DNA of 36,022 nt from Gemmatimonadales bacterium. GTDB taxonomy: Bacteria; Gemmatimonadota; Gemmatimonadetes; Gemmatimonadales; GWC2-71-9. Under the pieces are notes generated by a model. It saw nothing but the letters and a program-made list of their open reading frames with translations, did not search any database and was not told where the DNA came from. Made by a program: the position numbers and the translations under genes. Shown here piece after piece: positions 24,156-31,544 of the stretch. The stretch covers positions 1-36,022 of the forward strand of contig JABFSM010000341.1 of NCBI GenBank assembly GCA_013140635.1. The letters run 5' to 3'. Position 1 is the first letter of the stretch. Every line of letters begins with the position of its first letter.

Positions 24156-24728
24156 GTGAAACTCAATCCCGGCGACCGGCGGGACTTTCTGCGCCAGAGC
24201 TTTGGACAGTGGGCGGAGGGGCTGCTCGAACGGACCGAGGGGCGGATCGTTCAGCAGAAGTACTTCCGCCCGCCGGGCGCGCTCCCGGAGATGGCCTTTC
24301 TCGCGGCGTGCACCAGGTGCGGCGCCTGCGAGCCGGTCTGCCCGGTCAAGGCCATTCAGCCGGTGCCGTCGAGCGGCGGCCTGGCGGCCGGCACGCCGGC
24401 CATCGACCCTCGAAGCCAGCCCTGTATCGTATGCGCCGATATGCCCTGCACGCGCGCCTGCCCGACCGGCGCGCTTACCCTGCCGCCCCATGGGTGGGAG
24501 GGCTATCGTATGGGGCGGCTCGAGTTCCTGCCCGAGCGATGCGTCACCTATCAGGGTACCCCGTGCCGGGTCTGTGCCGATGCCTGTCCGGTGGGGGAAC
24601 GAGCGCTGACGGTCGATGACGGCGGACATCCGGTGCTCCGCCATGAAGGGTGCGTTGGCTGCGGGGTCTGCGTGCGGGAGTGCATCACCTCGCCGCCGTC
24701 GTTTCGACTCGAGATCTTGGAGGGGTGA
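24156..24728 (+). CDS. Four-cluster ferredoxin-type protein (NapG/NapF/MauM-like)
   Basis: The GTG start at 24156, with GAGG upstream, gives 190 residues. Sixteen cysteines form four sets: CTRCGACEPVCP (52-62), CIVCADMPCTRACP (90-103), C129...CRVCADACP (137-145) and CVGCGVCVREC (166-176), enough for four [4Fe-4S] clusters. This arrangement is seen in NapG/MauM-like electron carriers. The N-terminus has RRDFLRQS, like a twin-arginine motif, but no hydrophobic core follows, so export is doubtful. It starts 7 bases after the SDR stop and its own stop overlaps the next start. No nitrate reductase genes are near. Confidence 0.88.
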   Translation: MKLNPGDRRDFLRQSFGQWAEGLLERTEGRIVQQKYFRPPGALPEMAFLAACTRCGACEPVCPVKAIQPVPSSGGLAAGTPAIDPRSQPCIVCADMPCTRACPTGALTLPPHGWEGYRMGRLEFLPERCVTYQGTPCRVCADACPVGERALTVDDGGHPVLRHEGCVGCGVCVRECITSPPSFRLEILEG

Positions 24729-25078
24729 TGGCCGACGTGCCGTACCGGGTGGAGAAGCCGTGGGGCTACGAGCTGATCTGGGCCCGGACCGATCAGTATG
24801 TCGGGAAGATTCTGCACGTCACCGCCGGCCATGTGCTGAGCTGCCAGTACCACAACATCAAGGACGAGACGATGCACGTCTTGTCGGGTGAATTGATTCT
24901 CCGGTTGGGCGAAGGCGCCGACCGGCGCGAACGCCGCTTTACCGCCGGAGAATCGGTGCACATTCCGCCCAAGCTCATCCATCAGATCGAAGCGGTGGTC
25001 GACAGCGACGTGCTCGAAGCGTCGACCCCCCACCTCGACGACTTGGTGCGGGTCAACGACCGTTATGGGAGGACATGA
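24728..25078 (+). CDS. Cupin protein like the C-terminal domain of mannose-6-phosphate isomerase type II
   Basis: The ATG at 24728 overlaps the ferredoxin stop by one base and gives 116 residues. VEKPWGYELIWARTDQYVGK and YHNIKDETMHVLSGELIL resemble the isomerase domain of bifunctional mannose-6-phosphate isomerase/GDP-mannose pyrophosphorylase, with cupin ligands in both motifs (ESVHIPPKLIHQIEA). Stand-alone forms of this domain occur next to sugar nucleotidyltransferases, as here. A role in sugar-phosphate isomerisation is likely but not proven. It overlaps the next gene by four bases (ATGA). Confidence 0.82.
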   Translation: MADVPYRVEKPWGYELIWARTDQYVGKILHVTAGHVLSCQYHNIKDETMHVLSGELILRLGEGADRRERRFTAGESVHIPPKLIHQIEAVVDSDVLEASTPHLDDLVRVNDRYGRT

Positions 25079-26061
25079 TCGTGCAGGTCATCATTCCCCT
25101 CGCCGGGAAGGGCACCCGCCTTCGGCCTCATACCCATCTCGTGCCGAAACCGATGCTCAAGGTGGCGGGCCGGCCCGTGATGGACTGGGTGATGGACCGG
25201 CTCGACGGGCTCGACGTCTCGGAGCTGATCTTCATTACGGGGCATCTGAAGGAACAGGTCGAGGCGTACTCGACCGGCCGGTACGGGGTGCCGTGCCGGT
25301 ACCTCGAGCAGCGGGTGCAGGACGGCACCGCGGGCGCCGTGAATCTGGCGCGGCCGCACGTGCGCGGGCCCGTCCTCATCATCTTCGTCGACACGGTCTT
25401 CGAGGCCGACCTCACGCTGATCAATCGCGCCGAAGCCGACGGGATCATCTGGGCCAAGGAGGTCGAAGACTATCAGCGCTTCGGCGTGGTGGTCACCGAC
25501 GCCGCCGGTTTCATGACCCGGATCGTGGAGAAGCCGAGCGAGCCGATCAGCAAGCTCGCCAATATCGGACTCTACTATATCAAGGATACCGGTGCGCTCT
25601 GGCAGGGGATCGACCACACGCTCGCCTCGCCGGCCAACAAAGGCGAGTTCTTCCTGACCGACGCCTTTCAGTGGATGATCGAGCATGGCCGCAAGATTCT
25701 CACCGCCGAAGTGGGCGGGTGGTACGACTGCGGCAAGCTCGATACCCTGCTCGAAACGAACGAGATTCTGCTCCGGAAGGGCGCGGCCCGCCACGCCGCC
25801 TTCCCGGGGGTGACCATTCACGACCCGGTGCTGATCGAGGATGGCGTGACGATCGAGCGCAGCACGATCGGCCCTAACGTCACGATCGAGCGGGGCACGT
25901 CGATCGCCGATTCGGAGATATCGCACAGCATCATCGGACAGAAGTGCACCCTCGCCGGGGTCCGCCTTACCCAGAGCATGGTCGGGAATCAGGTGGTGCT
26001 CCGTGACTTTCGCGGCACGGCGAGCCTGGGCGACCACAGCGAGCTCGTCGGAAGCGGCTAG
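25075..26061 (+). CDS. Sugar-1-phosphate nucleotidyltransferase with a left-handed beta-helix tail
   Basis: This 328-residue protein has the nucleotide-binding signature PLAGKGTRLRPHTHLVPKPM (residues 8-27), the metal/catalytic Asp region (IIFVDTVFEADL), VVEKP-like IVEKPSEPISK, and an acceptor block GGWYDCGKLDTLLETN. The C-terminal 75 residues show hexapeptide repeats (VLIEDGVTIERSTIGPNVTI). Family members make NDP-sugars for surface polysaccharides; the specific sugar is unknown. In the order upstream cupin, transferase, the pair fits a mannose- or glucose-phosphate activation step. Confidence 0.9.
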   Translation: MIVQVIIPLAGKGTRLRPHTHLVPKPMLKVAGRPVMDWVMDRLDGLDVSELIFITGHLKEQVEAYSTGRYGVPCRYLEQRVQDGTAGAVNLARPHVRGPVLIIFVDTVFEADLTLINRAEADGIIWAKEVEDYQRFGVVVTDAAGFMTRIVEKPSEPISKLANIGLYYIKDTGALWQGIDHTLASPANKGEFFLTDAFQWMIEHGRKILTAEVGGWYDCGKLDTLLETNEILLRKGAARHAAFPGVTIHDPVLIEDGVTIERSTIGPNVTIERGTSIADSEISHSIIGQKCTLAGVRLTQSMVGNQVVLRDFRGTASLGDHSELVGSG

Positions 26062-27605
26062 TGGCCGGCGCCGACGAGCTTTGCCGCTCCTTCCTCGATC
26101 TCTGGTGGCATTTCGACCCCGCCGCGGCGACCCGCGCCGGAGTCTCCGGGCAGGATAGCCGGCTCGGCACCTTCGATGCCGAGGCTCAGCGGCAACATGT
26201 GGCGGCGTTCAAGTCGATCGCCCTCGCGGTGGAGGATTTGGAGATCGAAGCGGCCGACGAGGAAATCGACCGCACCGCGCTGCTCGACCATGTGCGGGTC
26301 CTGCTCTTCCGGCTCGAAAAAGAGCGCCCCTACCAAACCAATCCCGCCCTCTGGGTGGGACATGCCTGCCAAGCCTTCGACGGGCTCCTGGTCAAGCAGG
26401 GAGAGGGTGCCGCGGCCGCGGCGCTCGACCGGCTCCGCGCCCTTCCCGGATTCCTGAACGACGCGCGCCAAACGGTGCGGCAGCCGCCGATGCTCTTCCT
26501 GGAGGCGGCGCTCGCGGAGATCGACGCGCTCGAGCTCCTCCTGGCGGAGGTGGAGCGGCGGTTTACGGCGGACTGGAGCCTGGTCGGGGAGGGAGCCGGG
26601 GAAGCGCTGCGCGACGCCGGCCGGGCGGTGCACGGTATGCGGCATGCGCTGGCCTCCGAGCCGGCTCCGAACCCCGATCCCGGGGCCGTGGCAATAGGGG
26701 AGGAGGAGCTCGACCGCCGCCTGCATCACGAACACGCCAGTGTACATAACGCCGCCGAAGTCTGGCGGGCCACCCTTCGGCTGGCGGCCGAGGTGGAGGC
26801 GGAGGTTACGGCACTGGCCGCCGCGATCGACCCCGCCCGCCCCTGGCGCGACGTCTACGAAGGGGCCGCGGCGGCGGCGAGCGGCGGCGCCTCTCCGCTC
26901 GGCCTCATGGCGGCGGCGCTCGACGGGGCGATCGGGTTCGCCACCGCCCGGGGCTTTGGGGAATGCGGGCCGGTGACGGTGGTGTCGATGGCGCCGCACG
27001 AACGGGTGTTCGAGCCGGTGGCGCGCTATCACTCGGCCGGCGCCGGCATGGCGGCCGTGGCGGTCGCCTTGCCCGACCTCCTCGCGCTCCCGTGGCTTGG
27101 CGTTCGGCTCGGGTCCCCCGGACTTCACCTCTACCACTCGCGGCGCGCGGCGCTCTCGCGCATCGTTCGGCGGCATATCGCCGCCGCGAGCACCCCGCTT
27201 GGGTGGTCGCTCTACGCCGCGGATGGCATCCGGGCCGAGGGGTACGCGGCCGACCCCCTCTTCCGCCTCGCGGAGCGGATACTCTTCCTGACCGACGTGC
27301 AAGTGGCCGTGGCCGACCTCGGGATTCACACCCGGCAATTCACCCCCGATGAGGCGGTCGGGCACCTAACGGCCCGTCTGCCGCTCTCCCGGGCCGCGGC
27401 GATGGCGCATGTCCGGCGGGTCTCGGCCCGGCCGACCGAGGCCGCGGCGGCCATTCTCGGGTGGCGGGAGTTCCGGCGTCTCGAGGCCGATACCCGGGCG
27501 GCACGGGGAGCGGATTTCGACCTGCGCCGCTTCCACGACGATATCCTCGGGTACGGAGGCCTCCCGGTGCCGCTGATGCGCTGGGGCATGGGCCTCGATG
27601 GCTGA
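26061..27605 (+). CDS. DUF885-family protein without its metal-binding motif
   Basis: The GTG start overlaps the preceding stop by one base (TAGTG) and gives 514 residues. The C-terminal third aligns by eye with DUF885 proteins: GWSLYAADGIRAEGYAADPL, LGIHTRQFTPDEAVGHL, then FDLRRFHDDILGYGGLPVPL. DUF885 enzymes carry an HExxPGHxxQ-like metal motif; here the place reads RLGSPGLHLYH (about residues 349-359), so the H and E are gone. The Glu of the GWALYxEGL block is replaced by Ala/Asp. The protein is therefore probably a non-peptidase relative. It has no signal peptide. It overlaps the MFS gene by eight bases. Confidence 0.82.
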   Translation: MAGADELCRSFLDLWWHFDPAAATRAGVSGQDSRLGTFDAEAQRQHVAAFKSIALAVEDLEIEAADEEIDRTALLDHVRVLLFRLEKERPYQTNPALWVGHACQAFDGLLVKQGEGAAAAALDRLRALPGFLNDARQTVRQPPMLFLEAALAEIDALELLLAEVERRFTADWSLVGEGAGEALRDAGRAVHGMRHALASEPAPNPDPGAVAIGEEELDRRLHHEHASVHNAAEVWRATLRLAAEVEAEVTALAAAIDPARPWRDVYEGAAAAASGGASPLGLMAAALDGAIGFATARGFGECGPVTVVSMAPHERVFEPVARYHSAGAGMAAVAVALPDLLALPWLGVRLGSPGLHLYHSRRAALSRIVRRHIAAASTPLGWSLYAADGIRAEGYAADPLFRLAERILFLTDVQVAVADLGIHTRQFTPDEAVGHLTARLPLSRAAAMAHVRRVSARPTEAAAAILGWREFRRLEADTRAARGADFDLRRFHDDILGYGGLPVPLMRWGMGLDG

Positions 27606-28779
27606 CCCCGAAACGCCGCTCCCACCGCCGGTCAAAGGGCTGGCCGCGGTCTCCCTCTTCAACGACTTCGCCAGCGAGATGGTCTACCCTGTGCTCCCCG
27701 CCTTCGTGACGGGAACCCTCGGCGCGAGTCCGTTGGCGCTGGGCGCGCTCGACGGCGCGGCGGAGCTGACCGCCTCCGTCGTGAAGTGGTGGAGCGGGCG
27801 GATGGCCGACCGGCCCGGTTGGGCCAAGCCGCTGATCGTCTTGGGATACTCTCTCGCCATTTTGATCCGACCATTGATCGCCGTGGCCGGCGCGGCCTGG
27901 CAAGTGATCGGCTTCCGGGTGATCGACCGAGTGGGGAAAGGGCTGCGCTCGCCGCCGAGGGATGCGCTCATTGTTACCCTGACACCGAGGGCCCAGGGTG
28001 GCCGCGCCTTTGGCCTAACGCGTGCCGCCGATCATGCCGGCGCGGTCCTCGGCTCCCTGGTGGCCTGGGCGATGCTTTCCGGCGGCTCGGATACTAGAAG
28101 CGTGATTGCCTGGAGCGTGCTGCCGGGGGTTGCCGCGGCGGCGGTGCTGCTGCTGGCGCTCAAGGGTGTGCACGACCGCCCACGGGAGAGCGTCGTTCCC
28201 CAGGGAGCTGCCCCCGCAACAGCTCACGGGCGGGCGTTCTGGATTCCAGTGTCGCTGCTTGTCCTCTTTGCGGTTGGGCGGCTCCCTGAAACCCTGCTGC
28301 TCCTCCGAATCCAAGAGCTCGGCGTGTCGGTGGCCGCGATTCCGCTGGTCTGGGCGGGGCTCCATGTCGTACGGAGCTCGGCGTCGTATCCCGGCGGCCG
28401 TCTCACCGACCGGATCGGGCCGCGTGGCGCAGTGGCGCTGGGAGCGGCCTGCTACGTGCTCGCGGCCGCGGGACTCGCGCTGGTGGCCGGCGCAACGGCG
28501 GCGGTCGCCGTGTTCCTCGGCTACGGCCTCGTGGCGGGTCTGGTCGAGCCGGCGGAACGGGTGGCGATCGCGCGGCTTGCGCCGGTCAGGCCGGGGAAGG
28601 GATTCGGGAGCTACCAGGGGCTGACCGGGTTGGCGGCCCTGCCGGCGGGGCTCGGCTTCGGGGCGGTGTATCGGTCACTCGGGGCGCCCGCGGCGCTGGC
28701 GTTGTCGGCCCTGGCCATCATCGGGTGCATGACGTTATGGTTGCTGGTCGGCCGCACCGTCCTTCGGAGGGTTTCTTGA
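27598..28779 (+). CDS. MFS transporter
   Basis: This 393-residue protein has about 12 hydrophobic segments and the MFS opening FNDFASEMVYPVLPAFV. The loop 2-3 motif is shortened (GRMADRPG) and a basic block RVIDRVGKGLRSPPRDALI follows TM4. This is the pattern of small MFS proteins of the YqgA/RhmT-independent clade that carry DRxGKGxRxxPRDA; the substrate is not predictable. It starts inside the DUF885 gene, and its TGA overlaps the TTG of the next gene (TTGA), so expression is coupled. Confidence 0.88.
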   Translation: MADPETPLPPPVKGLAAVSLFNDFASEMVYPVLPAFVTGTLGASPLALGALDGAAELTASVVKWWSGRMADRPGWAKPLIVLGYSLAILIRPLIAVAGAAWQVIGFRVIDRVGKGLRSPPRDALIVTLTPRAQGGRAFGLTRAADHAGAVLGSLVAWAMLSGGSDTRSVIAWSVLPGVAAAAVLLLALKGVHDRPRESVVPQGAAPATAHGRAFWIPVSLLVLFAVGRLPETLLLLRIQELGVSVAAIPLVWAGLHVVRSSASYPGGRLTDRIGPRGAVALGAACYVLAAAGLALVAGATAAVAVFLGYGLVAGLVEPAERVAIARLAPVRPGKGFGSYQGLTGLAALPAGLGFGAVYRSLGAPAALALSALAIIGCMTLWLLVGRTVLRRVS

Positions 28780-31544
28780 ACGCCGCTATCAGATGGATTG
28801 CCATTCTCGTCGCACTCTCAGGCTCCATCTCTTCCGGCGGCCTGGCCCAGGCGCCGCTGCCGAGGGATCTTGGCTTCTGGTCCGACTCGATCGGCGGGTC
28901 CGAGGTCAACAGAGTGCCGGCCGGGACCCTCCTCGGCGGACTCGCGGGCCGAGTCGCGGGCGCACGGGTCCTGCAACCCTCGGGAGAGCCGGGTTCGGCG
29001 CCCTCGCTTCAACTCCGCGGCGCATCGACGTTGCGCGGGTCGCGGAATCCGCTGCTCATCGTCGACGGCATCCATACCCATGGATCGTTCGCCGATATTT
29101 CCCCGGAAGATGTCGAATCGATCGAGATCGACAAGGGTCCGGCCGGCGCATCACGTTATGGCTTTGCCGGGGCGAACGGCGTCATTCGGGTCTCCACCAA
29201 GCGCGGCCGCGGTCTCCGGGCCGGCACCGTGCAGGTACGGGTGCGGAACGAGATCGGTGGTTCGTCGTTCGGTAGGCGGCTGGAGGAGACGGGGGCTCAC
29301 CGATATCAGGTCGTGACGCTGGACAACGGCCAGATCGATTTCGCCCGCGCGGGCGGCGGCGCCCGGATCGCGGAAGCCGACGGTGTTGCCGACAACCCCT
29401 ATCCGCGCTCCTTCGACCGCGAGGGTGCGATGCGGCGGACGGGGCTCTTCCTCACCAACCATCTGTCGGCCGAGGGCCGGTACGGACGCACCACGTTCTA
29501 TGCCTCGGCGGAGAATGCCCGCGTGGAAGGGGTCGTCTTTGCCCTCGAGGGCTTTCGGAGGCACAACTTCCGGCTCAACGCCGATCATGCTATCGGCAGA
29601 CGCCTGACGATCGGCGTGCATGGTTTCTATGGCGAATCGACCAATGGACAGACGTCTCAAGGTCCTGGAAGTCCGCTCTTTCATGTGCGGTTTGTCGAAC
29701 CCCATGTGAACTTCTTCGAGCCGAATCCCGACGGCAGTCGGTATCAGGCGAGGATCCCGGATCGCTTCGCCAATGCGGCAAACCCTCTCTACACCCTCGC
29801 AAACGCCGTGAACACCACCGGGCGCGAGCGGCTGCAGGGCGGTGTGAAGGCGGAGTGGCGGCCGGCCGGAGGGGTCGTATTCTCCGGCAGCCACAGCATC
29901 TCTCGAACTGATAACAATCATGTCGACGGGCACCGGCCGGGGTTACTCCGTCCTGACGGTTCGGCCTTGCCCGCATCCTCCACATCCGAATCTGATCAAG
30001 AGCGGCGATCGAACACCGGTGTGACAATTGCGTTGAGTCATCGCTGGCATGAGCTCGGCGCATCGATCTCCCTCGGTTACGAGCGGCAGACGCATGAGCG
30101 TGACCGGCGCAAGAGCGAGGGCTCTCCAGCCTGTGTTCCAGAGTTTGGGTGTGGATCTCTGTTACAGGCAACAACACACAGCGAGAGAGCGATCTCGACC
30201 ACGTTTGCCGCCGCCGCCCTGGACCTGCCCCTCGACACTCGGATTCAGGGAACGCTGCGTCGCGACGCCCTTGAGGAATCCCTGATCAGCAGACGCACAA
30301 CGACCTACTACAGCCTCGGTGCCGCGTGGCGGCCGAGCCGGACCACCAGGGTCCATGCGGCGTATGGCACCGCCGGTTTGCCCTTGGACGTGGCGATAGG
30401 CCCTCGGTACGACCCTCTTGACGGCCTGCGGCGTGAAGTCCGGCTACCGACCAGCCGGGAATTCGAGCTCGGGGGCGACCTCTCTACCGGCGATGCGCGG
30501 CTTTGGGTTGGATACGGATATTCGCGGAAGGAGACGAAGGACCAGGTCGATTTTTCGCAGTACGCCACGCCTTCGGGGTTCTTCACCGCCCTCGCGAATG
30601 TGGGCACCGTCGCCTCGAACACGCACGAGCTGACGGTCGGGTACGAGGTCCTTCGCCGGCCCACTTCTGCTTGGACGGTGCGCCTGACGGGGGATCGGAC
30701 ACGGCAGCGGATCACCGCCTTCACCATCCCGTCGGATCTGGGGCCCCCAGACGCCTACCAGCCGGCCATCTTCTTTCACGGCCGTCAATCGGCGTTGGGC
30801 GTAATGTACGGGAACCGCGCCATGCGTTCGATCGGAGAACTGTACGACGACCCGGCCAAGGAAGCCTTATCCGGGCCGGGGCAACCCTATGATCCCGAGA
30901 ATTTTCTGGTCAATGAGGAAGGATACGTGGTATCGAAGGCGCTCTGGCGGACGCCGAACGAACGGCCGATCGACTATGTGGCCTGCCGAACGCTACGGGC
31001 CGATGGAAGTTGCGCCTTGGCGTCGAATATCGTGCCGATCGGAGATGCAACGCCCGACTTCTCGGTCGGTCTGAGCTCCGAGCTGCGCGTTGGCGGGGTG
31101 CGGCTGACCGGTCTGCTCGATTGGAGCCAGGGCGGCGATATCTACAACGGCAGCCGCCAATGGCCGATGCTCGAAGACCGGGACCTGGTCACCGATCAGC
31201 GCCGGAAGCCCGCGGCCGAACGAAAGCCCGCCGCCTACTACGGCTATTTCTATAACAACCTCAACGGGCAGGCGTTCTTCGTCGAATCGGCGACGTGGGT
31301 CAAACTGCGGGAAATGTCGGTGGACTACACCCTGAGCCGGCGCCAGCTTCGGGCGGTGGGTCTCGGGCGGTTGGGTGGCGTCACCATCGGCGTGGCGGGG
31401 CGGAACCTCTTCACCTTCTCCGGCTATAACGGCTACGATCCCGAAACGTCGAGTGTCACCGACGACCCGTTCCAATACCGCACCGACTGGTTTTCCTACC
31501 CCCACTTCCGCACGCTCACCGGCGTGGTGCAGATCACCTTCTAG
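28776..31544 (+). CDS. SusC/RagA-type TonB-dependent receptor
   Basis: The TTG start at 28776, six bases after GGAGGG, gives 922 residues with a signal peptide ending LAQA. The plug holds the SusC signature: LQLRGASTLRGSRNPLLIVD, then SPEDVESIEIDKGPAGASRY, then GANGVIRVSTKRG. The rest is a barrel, ending with Phe (GVVQITF). The N-terminal carboxypeptidase-like domain usual in SusC is absent, and no SusD gene is nearby. It presumably takes up an oligomer or peptide and is linked by overlap to the MFS gene. Its stop shares the bases CTAG with the convergent cstA stop. Confidence 0.9.
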   Translation: MNAAIRWIAILVALSGSISSGGLAQAPLPRDLGFWSDSIGGSEVNRVPAGTLLGGLAGRVAGARVLQPSGEPGSAPSLQLRGASTLRGSRNPLLIVDGIHTHGSFADISPEDVESIEIDKGPAGASRYGFAGANGVIRVSTKRGRGLRAGTVQVRVRNEIGGSSFGRRLEETGAHRYQVVTLDNGQIDFARAGGGARIAEADGVADNPYPRSFDREGAMRRTGLFLTNHLSAEGRYGRTTFYASAENARVEGVVFALEGFRRHNFRLNADHAIGRRLTIGVHGFYGESTNGQTSQGPGSPLFHVRFVEPHVNFFEPNPDGSRYQARIPDRFANAANPLYTLANAVNTTGRERLQGGVKAEWRPAGGVVFSGSHSISRTDNNHVDGHRPGLLRPDGSALPASSTSESDQERRSNTGVTIALSHRWHELGASISLGYERQTHERDRRKSEGSPACVPEFGCGSLLQATTHSERAISTTFAAAALDLPLDTRIQGTLRRDALEESLISRRTTTYYSLGAAWRPSRTTRVHAAYGTAGLPLDVAIGPRYDPLDGLRREVRLPTSREFELGGDLSTGDARLWVGYGYSRKETKDQVDFSQYATPSGFFTALANVGTVASNTHELTVGYEVLRRPTSAWTVRLTGDRTRQRITAFTIPSDLGPPDAYQPAIFFHGRQSALGVMYGNRAMRSIGELYDDPAKEALSGPGQPYDPENFLVNEEGYVVSKALWRTPNERPIDYVACRTLRADGSCALASNIVPIGDATPDFSVGLSSELRVGGVRLTGLLDWSQGGDIYNGSRQWPMLEDRDLVTDQRRKPAAERKPAAYYGYFYNNLNGQAFFVESATWVKLREMSVDYTLSRRQLRAVGLGRLGGVTIGVAGRNLFTFSGYNGYDPETSSVTDDPFQYRTDWFSYPHFRTLTGVVQITF

